A DNA stretch of 64,000 nucleotides from Sinomicrobium kalidii (GTDB lineage Bacteria; Bacteroidota; Bacteroidia; Flavobacteriales; Flavobacteriaceae), in contig NZ_CP089211.1 in assembly GCF_021183825.1 (NCBI RefSeq), positions 186,001-250,000 on the forward strand, read 5' to 3'. Below are positions 36,244 to 45,644 of the stretch, in pieces. A program made the translations under genes and the position numbers. Each line of letters begins with the position of its first letter. Within the stretch, counting starts at the first letter, position 1. A model generated the notes under the pieces. The model was given only the letters and a program-made list of their open reading frames with translations. It did no database searches and was not told the origin of the DNA.

Positions 36244-37425
36244 ATGAAGGAGGATTTCTTACACTACCAGGCCCAGACCTCGCCCCATCCGCTGGCCCTG
36301 GAAGTATCGCACGCGCGGGGCAGCTATATTTACGATACCGGCGGAAAAGCGTATCTTGACTTTATTGCAGGGGTCTCCGCCAACACCCTGGGGCACAGCC
36401 ACCCCAAAGTGGTCAATGCCGTAAAAGCACAGGCCGAAACCTATATGCATGTCATGGTTTATGGCGAATTTATCCAGCAACCCGCTGTTGAGCTCACCAA
36501 ACTGCTGGCTGCACACCTCCCCGCCCCGCTGGAAACCACCTATCTGGTAAACTCGGGGACCGAAGCCATAGAAGGCGCCCTGAAACTCGCCAAGAAAGTG
36601 ACCGGCCGAAGCGGGATCATTGCGGCGAAAGATGCCTATCACGGCAATACACAGGGCTCCATGAGCATTATGGGACGGGAAGAAAGACGGCAGGCCTTCC
36701 GCCCGCTTATCCCGGGAAGCAGCTTTATCAGGTTTAACAGGGAAGAAGACCTGGAAAAAATAACCCAAAAAACGGCGGCAGTGGTCCTGGAAACCATCCA
36801 GGGCGGGGCCGGGTTCATTCTGCCGGAAAACGACTATCTCCGGAAAGTAAGAAAGCGCTGCGATGAAACCGGGGCATTGCTTATCCTGGACGAGATACAA
36901 CCCGGTTTCGGGCGTACCGGGAAGCTTTTCGGCTTTGAACACTTCGGCATTGTCCCCGATATCCTCGTTATGGGTAAAGGTATGGGAGGCGGTATGCCAG
37001 TGGGGGCATTCAGCGCATCAACCTCCATGATGAATGCGTTGAAAGACAGGCCAAAACTGGGACATGTTACCACTTTCGGCGGGAACCCTGTCATAGCGTC
37101 AGCATGCCTGGCCACCCTGAGGGAGGTTACCGGGACCACGCTTATGAAAGACAGCCTGGAGAAGGAAAAACTGTTCCGCGAACTGCTCGTTCATCCGCGG
37201 ATAAAGGCGATAAGGGGAAAAGGCCTCATGCTTGCCATAATGACAGAAGATGCAGCACTGGCCAGCCATGTCATCCTGCGGTCACTGGAGGAAGGATTAC
37301 TGCTTTTCTGGCTGCTTTTTGAACCCGGGGCAGTACGCATTACCCCTCCCCTTACCATTTCGGAAGAAGAAATACGGAAAGGCTGTGCCATAATCCTGAA
37401 AATCCTCGACCAATGGCACGATTAA
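36244..37425 (+). CDS. Class III PLP-dependent aminotransferase (acetylornithine/ornithine type)
   Basis: 393 residues. PLP-site motifs: VNSGTEAIEGALKLAKKVTGR, YHGNTQGSMSIMG, LLILDEIQPGFGRTGKLFGFEHFGI with Asp216, the PLP-lysine Lys245 in LVMGKGMGGGMPVGAF, and GHVTTFGGNPVIASA with the phosphate-binding Thr. Overall it resembles ArgD, ornithine and lysine aminotransferases. No arginine genes are adjacent, so the amino donor is not assigned. Follows the isochorismatase gene by 74 bp. Confidence 0.9.
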   Translation: MKEDFLHYQAQTSPHPLALEVSHARGSYIYDTGGKAYLDFIAGVSANTLGHSHPKVVNAVKAQAETYMHVMVYGEFIQQPAVELTKLLAAHLPAPLETTYLVNSGTEAIEGALKLAKKVTGRSGIIAAKDAYHGNTQGSMSIMGREERRQAFRPLIPGSSFIRFNREEDLEKITQKTAAVVLETIQGGAGFILPENDYLRKVRKRCDETGALLILDEIQPGFGRTGKLFGFEHFGIVPDILVMGKGMGGGMPVGAFSASTSMMNALKDRPKLGHVTTFGGNPVIASACLATLREVTGTTLMKDSLEKEKLFRELLVHPRIKAIRGKGLMLAIMTEDAALASHVILRSLEEGLLLFWLLFEPGAVRITPPLTISEEEIRKGCAIILKILDQWHD

Positions 37426-37516
37426 TGTTAACTACTTTGTTGATAACAAATACGCCCAACTGTTAGAGATAAAGGCTTCAAGCCCTAAATTTATTAACGT
37501 AGAATTCTAAAAAAGC

Positions 37517-38923
37517 ATGCCTATGCCATTTAGTTCTAACGAAGACCGAGACTTCCCCATTTCGAAATTCGAATCCATGCTCAAGACCAACGACGTGTAT
37601 TTTTTTGATGCGGATGATTTCGAAGACATTATACACCATTATCTTGATCTGGGAAAAGTAGCGCTGGCCAAGAAAGCGATAAAAATAGGACTCGAACAGC
37701 ATACGACCTCCACCAACCTGAAATTACTGCAAATAGAAGTGCTTATTTTCGAGAACAGGCTGGATGTGGCGGAACAGATGCTCGACGAACTGGCGGCCCT
37801 GGAAACCTCTAATGAAGAGATTTACATACAGCGCGCCAATATTTACTCCAAGAAAGACAATCACAGCATGGCCATTGTACTGCTCAAGGAAGCCCTGGCC
37901 CATGCGAATGACAATGCGGATATCTATTCGCTTATCGGCATGGAATACCTGTTCCTGGATAATTATTCCGAAGCCAAGGATTTTTTTATCAAATGCCTGG
38001 CGGAAGACCCGGAAGACTATTCGGCCCTGTACAATATCATTTATTGTTTTGACTTTCTGGAGGACCACGACGGGGCCATAGCGTACCTGAACACCTATCT
38101 CGAACTGAACCCGTATAACGAAGTGGGCTGGCACCAGATGGGAAAACAGTTTTTCCACAAGAAAATGTTCAAGGAGGCCCTGGCGGCTTTCGATTTTGCT
38201 ATTATTTCCGATGATACCTTTATCGGGGCATACCTCGAAAAAGGAAAAGTACTCGAAAAAATGGAGCGTTACAACGAAGCCATTGAAAATTATGAACTCA
38301 CCCTGGGACTTGACGACCCCACATCCTTCGCTTACCTCAGGATAGGGAAATGTCATGAAAAACTGGGTCATGACAATATAGCCAAACAGTACTATTACAA
38401 AACCGTACACGAAGACCCTTTACTCGACAAAGGATGGATTGCCATCACCGATTTCTACCTGAAACAGTACAACTACCAGAAAGCCAAATATTACATCAAC
38501 AAGGCACTGAACATAGACAGTGAAAATATCGCCTACTGGAAACGGTGTGCGGAAATCAACAAGCAACTGCACCTGTATGAAGAAGCAGATATTTCTTACC
38601 AGAAAACCATAGAGCTCGGCAATTACGAATTGAGCACCTGGACCTCTTGGTGTGATATCCTGGTTAAAATAGGGGAATTCGAAAGCGCCGTACACGTGAT
38701 GCTCCAGGCCCTGGAGTTCTACCCTAACGAAGCCCTTCTGGAATACCGGATCGCAGGTTTGTATTACACCCTTTCCGACAGCCTTAAAGGCCGTTTTCAC
38801 CTCAAAAATGCGCTTTCCGATAACTATGAGGCCCATACCGTTATGGAAGAGTTATTTCCTTCCATTTTCAGTCGTAAAACTGTTAAGAATATTATAACAG
38901 ATTTTAAAAAGGCTTCTATTTAA
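37517..38923 (+). CDS. TPR-repeat protein
   Basis: 468 residues of consecutive tetratricopeptide repeats from about residue 30 to 430 (for example ADIYSLIGMEYLFLDNYSEAKDFF, FIGAYLEKGKVLEKMERYNEAIENY, TSFAYLRIGKCHEKLGHDNIAKQYY). No signal peptide or membrane segment, so cytosolic. A scaffold or adaptor role is likely for any such solenoid, but partners are unknown. The DUF368 pair starts 33 bp downstream with its own -7 element overlapping the spacer. Confidence 0.9.
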   Translation: MPMPFSSNEDRDFPISKFESMLKTNDVYFFDADDFEDIIHHYLDLGKVALAKKAIKIGLEQHTTSTNLKLLQIEVLIFENRLDVAEQMLDELAALETSNEEIYIQRANIYSKKDNHSMAIVLLKEALAHANDNADIYSLIGMEYLFLDNYSEAKDFFIKCLAEDPEDYSALYNIIYCFDFLEDHDGAIAYLNTYLELNPYNEVGWHQMGKQFFHKKMFKEALAAFDFAIISDDTFIGAYLEKGKVLEKMERYNEAIENYELTLGLDDPTSFAYLRIGKCHEKLGHDNIAKQYYYKTVHEDPLLDKGWIAITDFYLKQYNYQKAKYYINKALNIDSENIAYWKRCAEINKQLHLYEEADISYQKTIELGNYELSTWTSWCDILVKIGEFESAVHVMLQALEFYPNEALLEYRIAGLYYTLSDSLKGRFHLKNALSDNYEAHTVMEELFPSIFSRKTVKNIITDFKKASI

Positions 38924-38930
38924 AATTGCC

Positions 38931-38938
38931 TATTTTTG
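38931..38938 (+). promoter_or_regulatory. -7 element of the DUF368 pair
   Basis: TATTTTTG, 18 bases before ATG 38957, eight bases after the TPR gene stop. Confidence 0.5.
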
Positions 38939-38956
38939 TTCGTTAAAGAACAGCAT

Positions 38957-39931
38957 ATGCAAAGAAGGCTATCTGATTATTTGATAATCACCTTTAAAGG
39001 AATGGCAATGGGGGCTGCCGATGTCGTTCCCGGGGTGTCGGGAGGCACCATAGCTTTTATCTCGGGAATATACGAAGAACTTATACGCTCTATCCACCAG
39101 GTTAACCTTTCGGCCTTAAAAATATGGAAAAAAGAAGGCTTCAAAGCCATGTGGGCTACGATAAACGGTAACTTCCTTCTGGCACTTTTTCTCGGTATAG
39201 CCATCAGCATACTGTCTCTGGCCAGGTTTATCAGCTGGCTGCTTAAAACCCATCCTATTGCGGTCTGGGCATTTTTCTTCGGCCTTGTCATTGCCAGTAT
39301 TCTCTTTGTGGGAAAACAGATCTCCCGCTGGTCTGCAAAGGTCACTGCCGCCATTATTCTGGGGGTTGTAATTTCCTACTACATTACCATTGCCAGCCCG
39401 GCGAGTTCACCCGAAGGTTTTCCCTACCTGTTTCTTTCGGGCTTTATTGCCATAATAGCCATGATACTCCCCGGCGTTTCGGGGGCTTTTATCCTCCTGC
39501 TCCTGGGATCATACGAGATCGTAATAAACATCATAAACCAGCTTCGCGAAGGTTTGTTCAATGCCAATACCCATATACTGGGGCAGGCATTCCTTAAACT
39601 GGCCGTTTTCGGCCTCGGGGCCGTTTTCGGAATCAAACTGTTTTCCGGCGTGCTCAACTGGATGTTCCGTCACTATAAAAACACCACGCTTGCCCTGCTT
39701 ACCGGTTTTATGGTAGGGTCGCTCAATAAGATCTGGCCATGGAAAGAAACACTGTCGTGGAGGACCAATTCCCACAACGAACAGGTCCCCGTCCTGCAAA
39801 AGAGTATTTCGCCCTTCCACTTTGAGGGAGACAGTCAGCTTCTGCTGGCCTGTCTTGTTGCTGTTGCAGGTTTCCTTACCATATATCTTTTGGAAAAAAT
39901 AGCTGTAAAAGCTCAAAAAACCAATGAATAG
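38957..39931 (+). CDS. DUF368 membrane protein, PopT-like (first of pair)
   Basis: 324 residues from ATG 38957; the upstream frame start at 38936 would precede the predicted transcript start. About eight to ten transmembrane helices. Two inverted-repeat signatures of the family are visible: GAADVVPGVSGGTIAFISGIYEELI near residue 20 and MILPGVSGAFILLLLGSYE near residue 175. DUF368 proteins of other bacteria (PopT) are reported to recycle undecaprenyl phosphate across the inner membrane; assignment here is by family. Overlaps the second copy by 8 bp. Confidence 0.92.
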   Translation: MQRRLSDYLIITFKGMAMGAADVVPGVSGGTIAFISGIYEELIRSIHQVNLSALKIWKKEGFKAMWATINGNFLLALFLGIAISILSLARFISWLLKTHPIAVWAFFFGLVIASILFVGKQISRWSAKVTAAIILGVVISYYITIASPASSPEGFPYLFLSGFIAIIAMILPGVSGAFILLLLGSYEIVINIINQLREGLFNANTHILGQAFLKLAVFGLGAVFGIKLFSGVLNWMFRHYKNTTLALLTGFMVGSLNKIWPWKETLSWRTNSHNEQVPVLQKSISPFHFEGDSQLLLACLVAVAGFLTIYLLEKIAVKAQKTNE

Positions 39932-40940
39932 TGTCAGAACACTTAGGGACAGGGTCTTTTTAGTGATAAAAGGACTGGCCATGGGAGCTGCCAACAAGGT
40001 GCCCGGGGTCTCCGGTGGCATTGTGGCTTTTGTGGCCGGATTTTACGAGGAATTCATCTATTCACTCCAGAAAATCAACCTCAAGGCCCTGAAATTACTC
40101 ATCAACGGGAGGTTTAAGTCCTTTTTCCGCTATATCAACGGAAGGTTCCTGGGACTGCTCATCTTCGGTATGCTGGTGAGTTATTTCAGTGTATCCAAAA
40201 TACTCGATTTTTTTATTGCCAAAAAAGAGCTCTTTGTCTGGGCAACCTTTTTCGGAATGATCCTGGGGTCCATATATTACATTTCAAGAGGCTTTTGCTG
40301 GAACCGGAAAACCGTTATCTCGGCTATTGCGGGATTACTGGTCGGGATATCCATCAGTTTCCTGAGTCCCGCGAGAGAAAACACCAATCTCCTCTTCATT
40401 TTCCTTTGTGGTATTATCAGTGTGTCCGGGATGACGCTGCCCGGCCTGTCCGGGTCCTTTATCCTTATTCTTCTGGGCAATTACGTACTCCTGCTGGTAG
40501 ATTCGGTAAATGCCCTTTACGATACCTTTGCCGAAATGCTGCGCGGTGATTTTTCCTTCCTTCAGAACGAAGAGCGAATAGACGTATTGATCATCCTCGG
40601 TGTGTTCACCCTGGGATCTGCCACAGGACTGGTGACCATTTCGCACCTGCTGAATTACGTGCTCAAGCATTACAAAAATATCACCACAGCCATAATCATC
40701 GGCTTTATAACAGGCTCCCTGGGCGTTGTATGGCCATGGAAAGAAACGATATACCGCACGAACGAAGCGGGAAAATTTATCTTTGACAGTGAAGGGCACC
40801 GGATCATACAAAATTACCGCCGCTATATTCCCGATTTTTCCATTTCGGAGACCTGGATAGCCATAGCTTTTGTTATCTTTGGGATTTTCGTTGTCCTTTC
40901 ACTCGACTGGTACGGAAGACGGACAAGAAAGGTAAAGTAA
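39924..40940 (+). CDS. DUF368 membrane protein, PopT-like (second of pair)
   Basis: 338 residues, paralogous to the preceding gene: GAANKVPGVSGGIVAFVAGFYEEFI near the start, MTLPGLSGSFILILLGNY mid-protein and the shared tail motif VWPWKETIYRTNE (IWPWKETLSWRTN in the first copy). Starts within the end of the first gene (8-bp overlap), so the two are translationally coupled. Likely inner-membrane undecaprenyl-phosphate translocase or a subunit of a heteromer with the first copy. Followed 75 bp later by aroE. Confidence 0.92.
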   Translation: MNSVRTLRDRVFLVIKGLAMGAANKVPGVSGGIVAFVAGFYEEFIYSLQKINLKALKLLINGRFKSFFRYINGRFLGLLIFGMLVSYFSVSKILDFFIAKKELFVWATFFGMILGSIYYISRGFCWNRKTVISAIAGLLVGISISFLSPARENTNLLFIFLCGIISVSGMTLPGLSGSFILILLGNYVLLLVDSVNALYDTFAEMLRGDFSFLQNEERIDVLIILGVFTLGSATGLVTISHLLNYVLKHYKNITTAIIIGFITGSLGVVWPWKETIYRTNEAGKFIFDSEGHRIIQNYRRYIPDFSISETWIAIAFVIFGIFVVLSLDWYGRRTRKVK

Positions 40941-41015
40941 CGCCTTGTCCGGCCTGTTTTCAAACCGGATCATCCGGAAGGGACAATCAATTTGTAAACC
41001 GCAAAACCCAAGACA

Positions 41016-41762
41016 ATGCCTTTATTCGGACTCATCGGAAAAAACATATCCTATTCCTTCTCGCAGGTTTATTTCAGGGAAAAATTTGAAAAACTGCAGC
41101 TGACAGACCACACCTATGTGAACTTCGACATTCCGGAAATAGAAGATTTTCCTTCCCTGTTGCAGGAACATCCGGATATCCGGGGGTGTAATGTCACCAT
41201 TCCGTATAAAGAAGCCATCATCCCCTACCTTTCGGGCTTGAGCAATAAAGCGGAGCAAATCGGTGCGGTAAATGTCATAAAGGCCGGTAAAGACCGGCTT
41301 ATCGGGTATAACACCGATTATTACGGTTTCCAGGCTTCACTGCAACCCTTACTGTGCAAAGAACATCAGAAAGCGTTGATACTCGGCACCGGAGGAGCGT
41401 CAAAAGCCGTGGCATTCAGCTTTAAGGAACTGGATATCCGGCACACATTCGTATCGCGTCATCCCGGAAAGGGACAATTATCCTACGAGGACCTTACCGA
41501 AGATATCCTTGCCGAATACCTGATCATTGTAAACTGTACCCCGCTGGGTACTTTTCCGGATGCAGACAATAAACCCGATATTCCCTATCAGTACATTACC
41601 GACAAACATTTACTTTACGACCTCATTTACAACCCGGCCGAGACGTCTTTCCTGAAAGAAGGCAAACAAAGAGGTGCCATAACGAGCAACGGATTGAAAA
41701 TGCTGCAATTCCAGGCGGAAAAAGCATGGGAAATATGGAATTCCCCTCCGGATGGGGCATAA
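41016..41762 (+). CDS. aroE: Shikimate dehydrogenase
   Basis: 248 residues, the short AroE form; reduces 3-dehydroshikimate with NADPH in the aromatic pathway. Substrate-binding Ser14 and Ser16 (SYSFSQ), catalytic Lys65 (CNVTIPYKEAI), Asn86 (GAVNVI) and Asp101 (IGYNTDYYGF) are all present. The NADPH loop GTGGASKAVAF and the late GLKMLQFQAEKAWEIW motif complete the family pattern. Probably transcribed with the DUF368 pair. Confidence 0.95.
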   Translation: MPLFGLIGKNISYSFSQVYFREKFEKLQLTDHTYVNFDIPEIEDFPSLLQEHPDIRGCNVTIPYKEAIIPYLSGLSNKAEQIGAVNVIKAGKDRLIGYNTDYYGFQASLQPLLCKEHQKALILGTGGASKAVAFSFKELDIRHTFVSRHPGKGQLSYEDLTEDILAEYLIIVNCTPLGTFPDADNKPDIPYQYITDKHLLYDLIYNPAETSFLKEGKQRGAITSNGLKMLQFQAEKAWEIWNSPPDGA

Positions 41763-41836
41763 AATGCCTTGTCCGCAACACTCCTTTATTTTAATCCGTT
41801 TTTTCAGAAAATAATTCCATTAAATACTGGTGTTGC

Positions 41837-41862
41837 CTCCTGTTTGTAATCGTAAACAGGAG
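41837..41862. other. Hairpin downstream of aroE
   Basis: Perfect 9-bp stem CTCCTGTTT/AAACAGGAG with an 8-base loop. No T-tract follows, so a classical terminator is uncertain. Confidence 0.5.
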
Positions 41863-41938
41863 CGCATCGCCCTGACAGTGCCGCTTTTGAGGGTACGAAA
41901 CGGAATTGCGCAAGTAGCTTTCTAAAATTCCTAAAAGT

Positions 41939-41969
41939 TTTGCTATTTTAACAGTTGTTAGTATCTTTC
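41939..41969 (+). promoter_or_regulatory. Promoter of the DUF349 gene
   Basis: TTTG (41939-41942), exactly 19 bases, then TATCTTTC (41962-41969), one base off the -7 consensus; ATG follows 38 bases later. Confidence 0.6.
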
Positions 41970-42007
41970 ACATTCCAAAGTAATGATGAACCATAAACAT
42001 TTTTAAG

Positions 42008-44017
42008 ATGTTAGACCAAAAAGACAACAACCTGCACCGGGCAGAGGAAAATTCAGCTAACGGCCGGACAGAAGGAGAAGAAAAGGACATTATAGTTGAT
42101 CACACAGCTGCCCCGGGGGAAGAAGCAAAAACCGGCGGTGATGTGTCTGAAGACGGGGAGAAGGAGGAAACGCAGGATGAAAAAAATACCGACCAGGCCG
42201 CCCCGGTTACCATAGAAGTCAACGATGCAGAGGTTATAAACGAGATAGACGAATCCAATGCCGAAGATGCCGAAGACGAGGATAATGTCAAAAGGCATTC
42301 CATCCCGGTACTGGACTATCATGCCATGAGCATGGAAAAACTGGTGGCAGAGCTTGAAAAACTGCTCAAGAACGAAAAAGTCCAGGCCATAAAAGAACAC
42401 GTGGACGGCATCAAATACGAATTCGACCTGAAATTCCAGGAGTTACTGGAAGAAAAAAAGGAAGAATTCCTTAACGAAGGCGGTAATGAAATAGACTTTC
42501 GTTACAACTCACCCGTAAAAATGCGTTTTAACAAGGCGTACGGCGAGTATAAGGAGAAAAAGAACCAGTATTACAAAAGCCTGGAACAAAACCTCAAGAG
42601 CAACCTTGCCAAACGGCAGGAGATCATTGAAGAGCTGAAAGGCCTCATCAATGTAGAGGAAAACATCAATACCACTTACAAACACTTTAAGGAACTGCAG
42701 GGACGCTGGAAAGTAGCCGGCCCCGTTCCCCGGGTCAATTATAATGATGTCTGGCGTACCTACCACCATCATATAGAGCGGTTTTACGATTTTCTTGATC
42801 TGAACCGCGACCTGAGAGATCTCGACTTTAAGCACAACCTGGAAGAAAAAGAAAAGCTGATAACCCGGGCGGAAGAACTTGCCCGTGTAAATGATGTCAA
42901 TGCGGCTTTCCGCGAACTGCAGTCCCTCCACAAAATATGGAAAGAGGACCTCGGTCCCGTAGACCGGGAGCACAGGGAAGATATATGGAACCGGTTCAGC
43001 GCGGCTACCAAGGTCATCCATGAAAAACGGCAGGAATACTTCAGGAACATGGACCAGATCCATGAAGAAAACCTCGTCAAAAAACGGGAGATCATTGCAC
43101 AGATAGATGCCATAGCTGAAAACAAGGCTTCTTCGCATAACCAATGGCAAAAACAGATACGTGAAATAGAAGCCCTGAGGGAAGCCTTTTTCAATGCCGG
43201 AAGGGTACCCCGAAAGGTCAATGAAGAAGTATGGGCGGCTTTCAAGACCGCTGTGCGTACGTTTAACAGAAGTAAAAACGAGTTTTACAAAAACCTCAAG
43301 AAAAAACAGCATGAAAACCTGACCAAAAAGCAGGAACTCATAAAAATAGCCCAGGAAAACAAGGATAGTGAAGACTGGGAAGCCGTAACCCCGCTGATGA
43401 AAAAAATCCAGGCCGACTGGAAAAAGATAGGGCATGTACCCCGAAAGTATTCCGATAAAATATGGGGAGAGTTCAAAACTGCCTGTAATCACTATTTCGA
43501 CAGGTTCCACCAGCACAGGAACGAAGGCAACAAGGAAGAAATGGAAGCCTTTAAGAACAAGGAAGCCATCCTGGACAAACTAAAGGAATTCGAACTCACC
43601 GGAACACATGAAGACGACCTGGAAACCGTTAAAGAGTATATTGCGGAATGGCGGTCTCACGGACGGGTTCCGTATTACAAACGAAATATTGAGACCAAGT
43701 TCAACAAGATCATAGATGCACTGTTCAAAAAACTGGACATTGCCAAACAGGACATCGAACTTATAAAGTATGGCAATAAGCTGGAACAACTGGCCAATTC
43801 GGACAAAGACGATCTCATCGATAACGAACGGGTTTATATCCGCCGTAAAATAGACGAAGTAAAAAGTGAGATCAGACAGCTGGAGAACAACCTCCAGTTC
43901 ATCAATGCCGACGAAAGCAATCCTATCGTTAAAGAAGTGAACAAAAATATTGACAAACACAAGGAATCCCTTGCACTGTGGAAAGCAAAACTCCAACAAC
44001 TCCGGGAAATGGATTAA
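42008..44017 (+). CDS. DUF349 repeat protein
   Basis: 669 residues. The first 95 are acidic and low complexity (EEKDIIVDH, GDVSEDGEKEETQDE). The rest is a series of about five DUF349 helical repeats, each with a W-K-x-x-G-x-V-P-R core: RWKVAGPVPRVNYNDVW, IWKEDLGPVDREHREDIW, AFFNAGRVPRKVNEEVW, DWKKIGHVPRKYSDKIW and EWRSHGRVPYYKRNIE. A coiled coil runs at about 600-669. No signal peptide. Function is not established in Bacteroidetes; it is presumably an abundant cytosolic RNA- or ribosome-associated factor, but nothing in the sequence proves that. Confidence 0.92.
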   Translation: MLDQKDNNLHRAEENSANGRTEGEEKDIIVDHTAAPGEEAKTGGDVSEDGEKEETQDEKNTDQAAPVTIEVNDAEVINEIDESNAEDAEDEDNVKRHSIPVLDYHAMSMEKLVAELEKLLKNEKVQAIKEHVDGIKYEFDLKFQELLEEKKEEFLNEGGNEIDFRYNSPVKMRFNKAYGEYKEKKNQYYKSLEQNLKSNLAKRQEIIEELKGLINVEENINTTYKHFKELQGRWKVAGPVPRVNYNDVWRTYHHHIERFYDFLDLNRDLRDLDFKHNLEEKEKLITRAEELARVNDVNAAFRELQSLHKIWKEDLGPVDREHREDIWNRFSAATKVIHEKRQEYFRNMDQIHEENLVKKREIIAQIDAIAENKASSHNQWQKQIREIEALREAFFNAGRVPRKVNEEVWAAFKTAVRTFNRSKNEFYKNLKKKQHENLTKKQELIKIAQENKDSEDWEAVTPLMKKIQADWKKIGHVPRKYSDKIWGEFKTACNHYFDRFHQHRNEGNKEEMEAFKNKEAILDKLKEFELTGTHEDDLETVKEYIAEWRSHGRVPYYKRNIETKFNKIIDALFKKLDIAKQDIELIKYGNKLEQLANSDKDDLIDNERVYIRRKIDEVKSEIRQLENNLQFINADESNPIVKEVNKNIDKHKESLALWKAKLQQLREMD

Positions 44018-44160
44018 ATATTTTTTCCGGTATTCCGCAAAGTAATTTCGATATCTCTAAATAAATAACCAACCGGACCGGTTTTTCCGGAACAGTCAAT
44101 GCTTTGCCTGCTCCGAAAGAAAACGATACGTCTGAAAACGCACAAACAGATCAAAAAACA

Positions 44161-44859
44161 ATGAAAAGAACACTATTCTCCCTCGTTTTAGCAGCTTATT
44201 TCCTCATTCCCGATACAACATCCGCGCAGGTTGACGAAAACAAGACAGGCGCCTGGTATATGTATTTCTGGAACACCACACTTAAAGACAGCCGGTTCGG
44301 TTTCCAGGGCGATATTCAATACCGGAACTGGGATGTTATGGGCGACCTGGAGCAATTATTGCTCAGGGGCGGCGTAACATATCAACCGGAAAAAGCCAAT
44401 ATCAAATTTACTCTCGGTTATGGTTATGTACTTTCCGGAGAATTCGGAGACAGCAATGCCACGAGTGAGGAAAGCCGTATTTACCAGGAAGCACTACTCC
44501 CTCACAAACTGGCAGACCGGTTTTACCTTACCCATCGTTTCCGTTTTGAACAGCGCTGGGTACAAAGCCAGGATTTCAGAACCCGCCTGCGCTACAACCT
44601 TTTCCTGAACGTCCCTGTTAACCAGGTTACACTGGACAAGGGGGCTATTTATCTGGCGCTTTACAACGAGGTGTTTATCAACGGACAAAAGGAAGTCGGT
44701 AACGGGAATACCGTGGAGATTTTCGACAGGAACCGCCTTTACACTGCGGTCGGATACAGCATTTCCGACAACCTGAGGGTCCAGGCAGGCTATATGCGGC
44801 AGTCTACCAATACACTGGACAAGGGACAACTCCAATTGAGTTTGCACCACACATTGTAA
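44161..44859 (+). CDS. DUF2490 outer-membrane beta-barrel protein
   Basis: 232 residues from ATG 44161, which opens a signal peptide (MKRTLFSLVLAAYFLIPDTTSAQ); an upstream in-frame GTG/ATG-less extension lacks such character. The mature part alternates polar and hydrophobic residues with aromatic strand ends (GDIQYRNWDVMGDLEQLLLRGGVTY, HRFRFEQRWVQ, RLRYNLFLNVPVN) and ends in a barrel-like strand (LQLSLHHTL). Typical of DUF2490 proteins in Bacteroidetes; function unknown. Confidence 0.88.
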   Translation: MKRTLFSLVLAAYFLIPDTTSAQVDENKTGAWYMYFWNTTLKDSRFGFQGDIQYRNWDVMGDLEQLLLRGGVTYQPEKANIKFTLGYGYVLSGEFGDSNATSEESRIYQEALLPHKLADRFYLTHRFRFEQRWVQSQDFRTRLRYNLFLNVPVNQVTLDKGAIYLALYNEVFINGQKEVGNGNTVEIFDRNRLYTAVGYSISDNLRVQAGYMRQSTNTLDKGQLQLSLHHTL

Positions 44860-44902
44860 GCATTCAAAGCAAAACAGGTAAAAGTCCAGGTGCGGCCCTT
44901 GC

Positions 44903-45553
44903 CTACTTTTTGATTTTTGCGTACGCCCTTACCGGGAAAGTTCCGACGCCCTTAAACTTCGGAGGTGCCGCGGTAAAGAGATAGCCACTTTCCGGGAGTT
45001 TGTCCAGGTTACACATGTGTTCTACGATAAGGATATCCGCGCCAAGAAGTACGGTATGCACCGGGCGGTCTTTTTTTCCGGTATTGTCAATATTGTGGCT
45101 GTCTATTCCTACAAGTTTTACTCCGCAATCTTTCAGGTATTCTGCGGCTTCCTCTGTGAGCCAGGGATGCCCTTCGAAATAGTTTTCGGTATTCCAGTGC
45201 CTGGACCACCCGGTATGTACCAGTACCGCTTTATTCCTGATCGCTTTTCCGGTAAAAAACTCCTTTCCTATTTCCGATACGCCTTCGGCATTGATCGTTA
45301 TCCCGTCAAGGTCGGCAAAAGCTTCAAGCCCGGTTTCAACGAAGTCCTTACCATGTTCGTAACGGTGAAAAGGGCAGTCTATATACGTTCCGGTATTCGC
45401 TACCATTTCTATTTTACCAATCTGAAATTCCGTGTCCTCTCCATAGAGCTCCCTCGATGCCGACCTGCTCAGGTAATCGCATATCACGGGCGCCGGAAGT
45501 CCTTTATATGTAACGAGTCCGTCAAAAATGGTATGGCTGAGATCGATGTACAT
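44903..45553 (-). CDS. Cyclase-family (KynB-like) metal hydrolase, variant motif
   Basis: 216 residues of the cyclase/kynurenine-formamidase-like fold: LSHTIFDGLVTYKGLP at the start and KLVGIDSHNIDNTG with VHTVLLGADILIVEHMCNLDKLP near the end. The metal motif normally written H-x-G-T-H-x-D-x-P-x-H reads N-T-G-T-Y-I-D-C-P-F-H at residues 53-63, so two of the usual His ligands are Asn and Tyr while Asp59 and His63 remain. The gene may encode an enzyme with altered metal use or a non-hydrolytic relative. Followed in the other direction by DUF2490 (convergent). Confidence 0.87.
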   Translation of the reverse strand: MYIDLSHTIFDGLVTYKGLPAPVICDYLSRSASRELYGEDTEFQIGKIEMVANTGTYIDCPFHRYEHGKDFVETGLEAFADLDGITINAEGVSEIGKEFFTGKAIRNKAVLVHTGWSRHWNTENYFEGHPWLTEEAAEYLKDCGVKLVGIDSHNIDNTGKKDRPVHTVLLGADILIVEHMCNLDKLPESGYLFTAAPPKFKGVGTFPVRAYAKIKK

Positions 45554-45644
45554 TGTTCTGAATATTTTTTCTCCGGGCAGATCCCGGAAGGTTTGATTTT
45601 TTAGAATCGCTAAGGTAAAAAATACGGGATCAATGAACGGGGTT

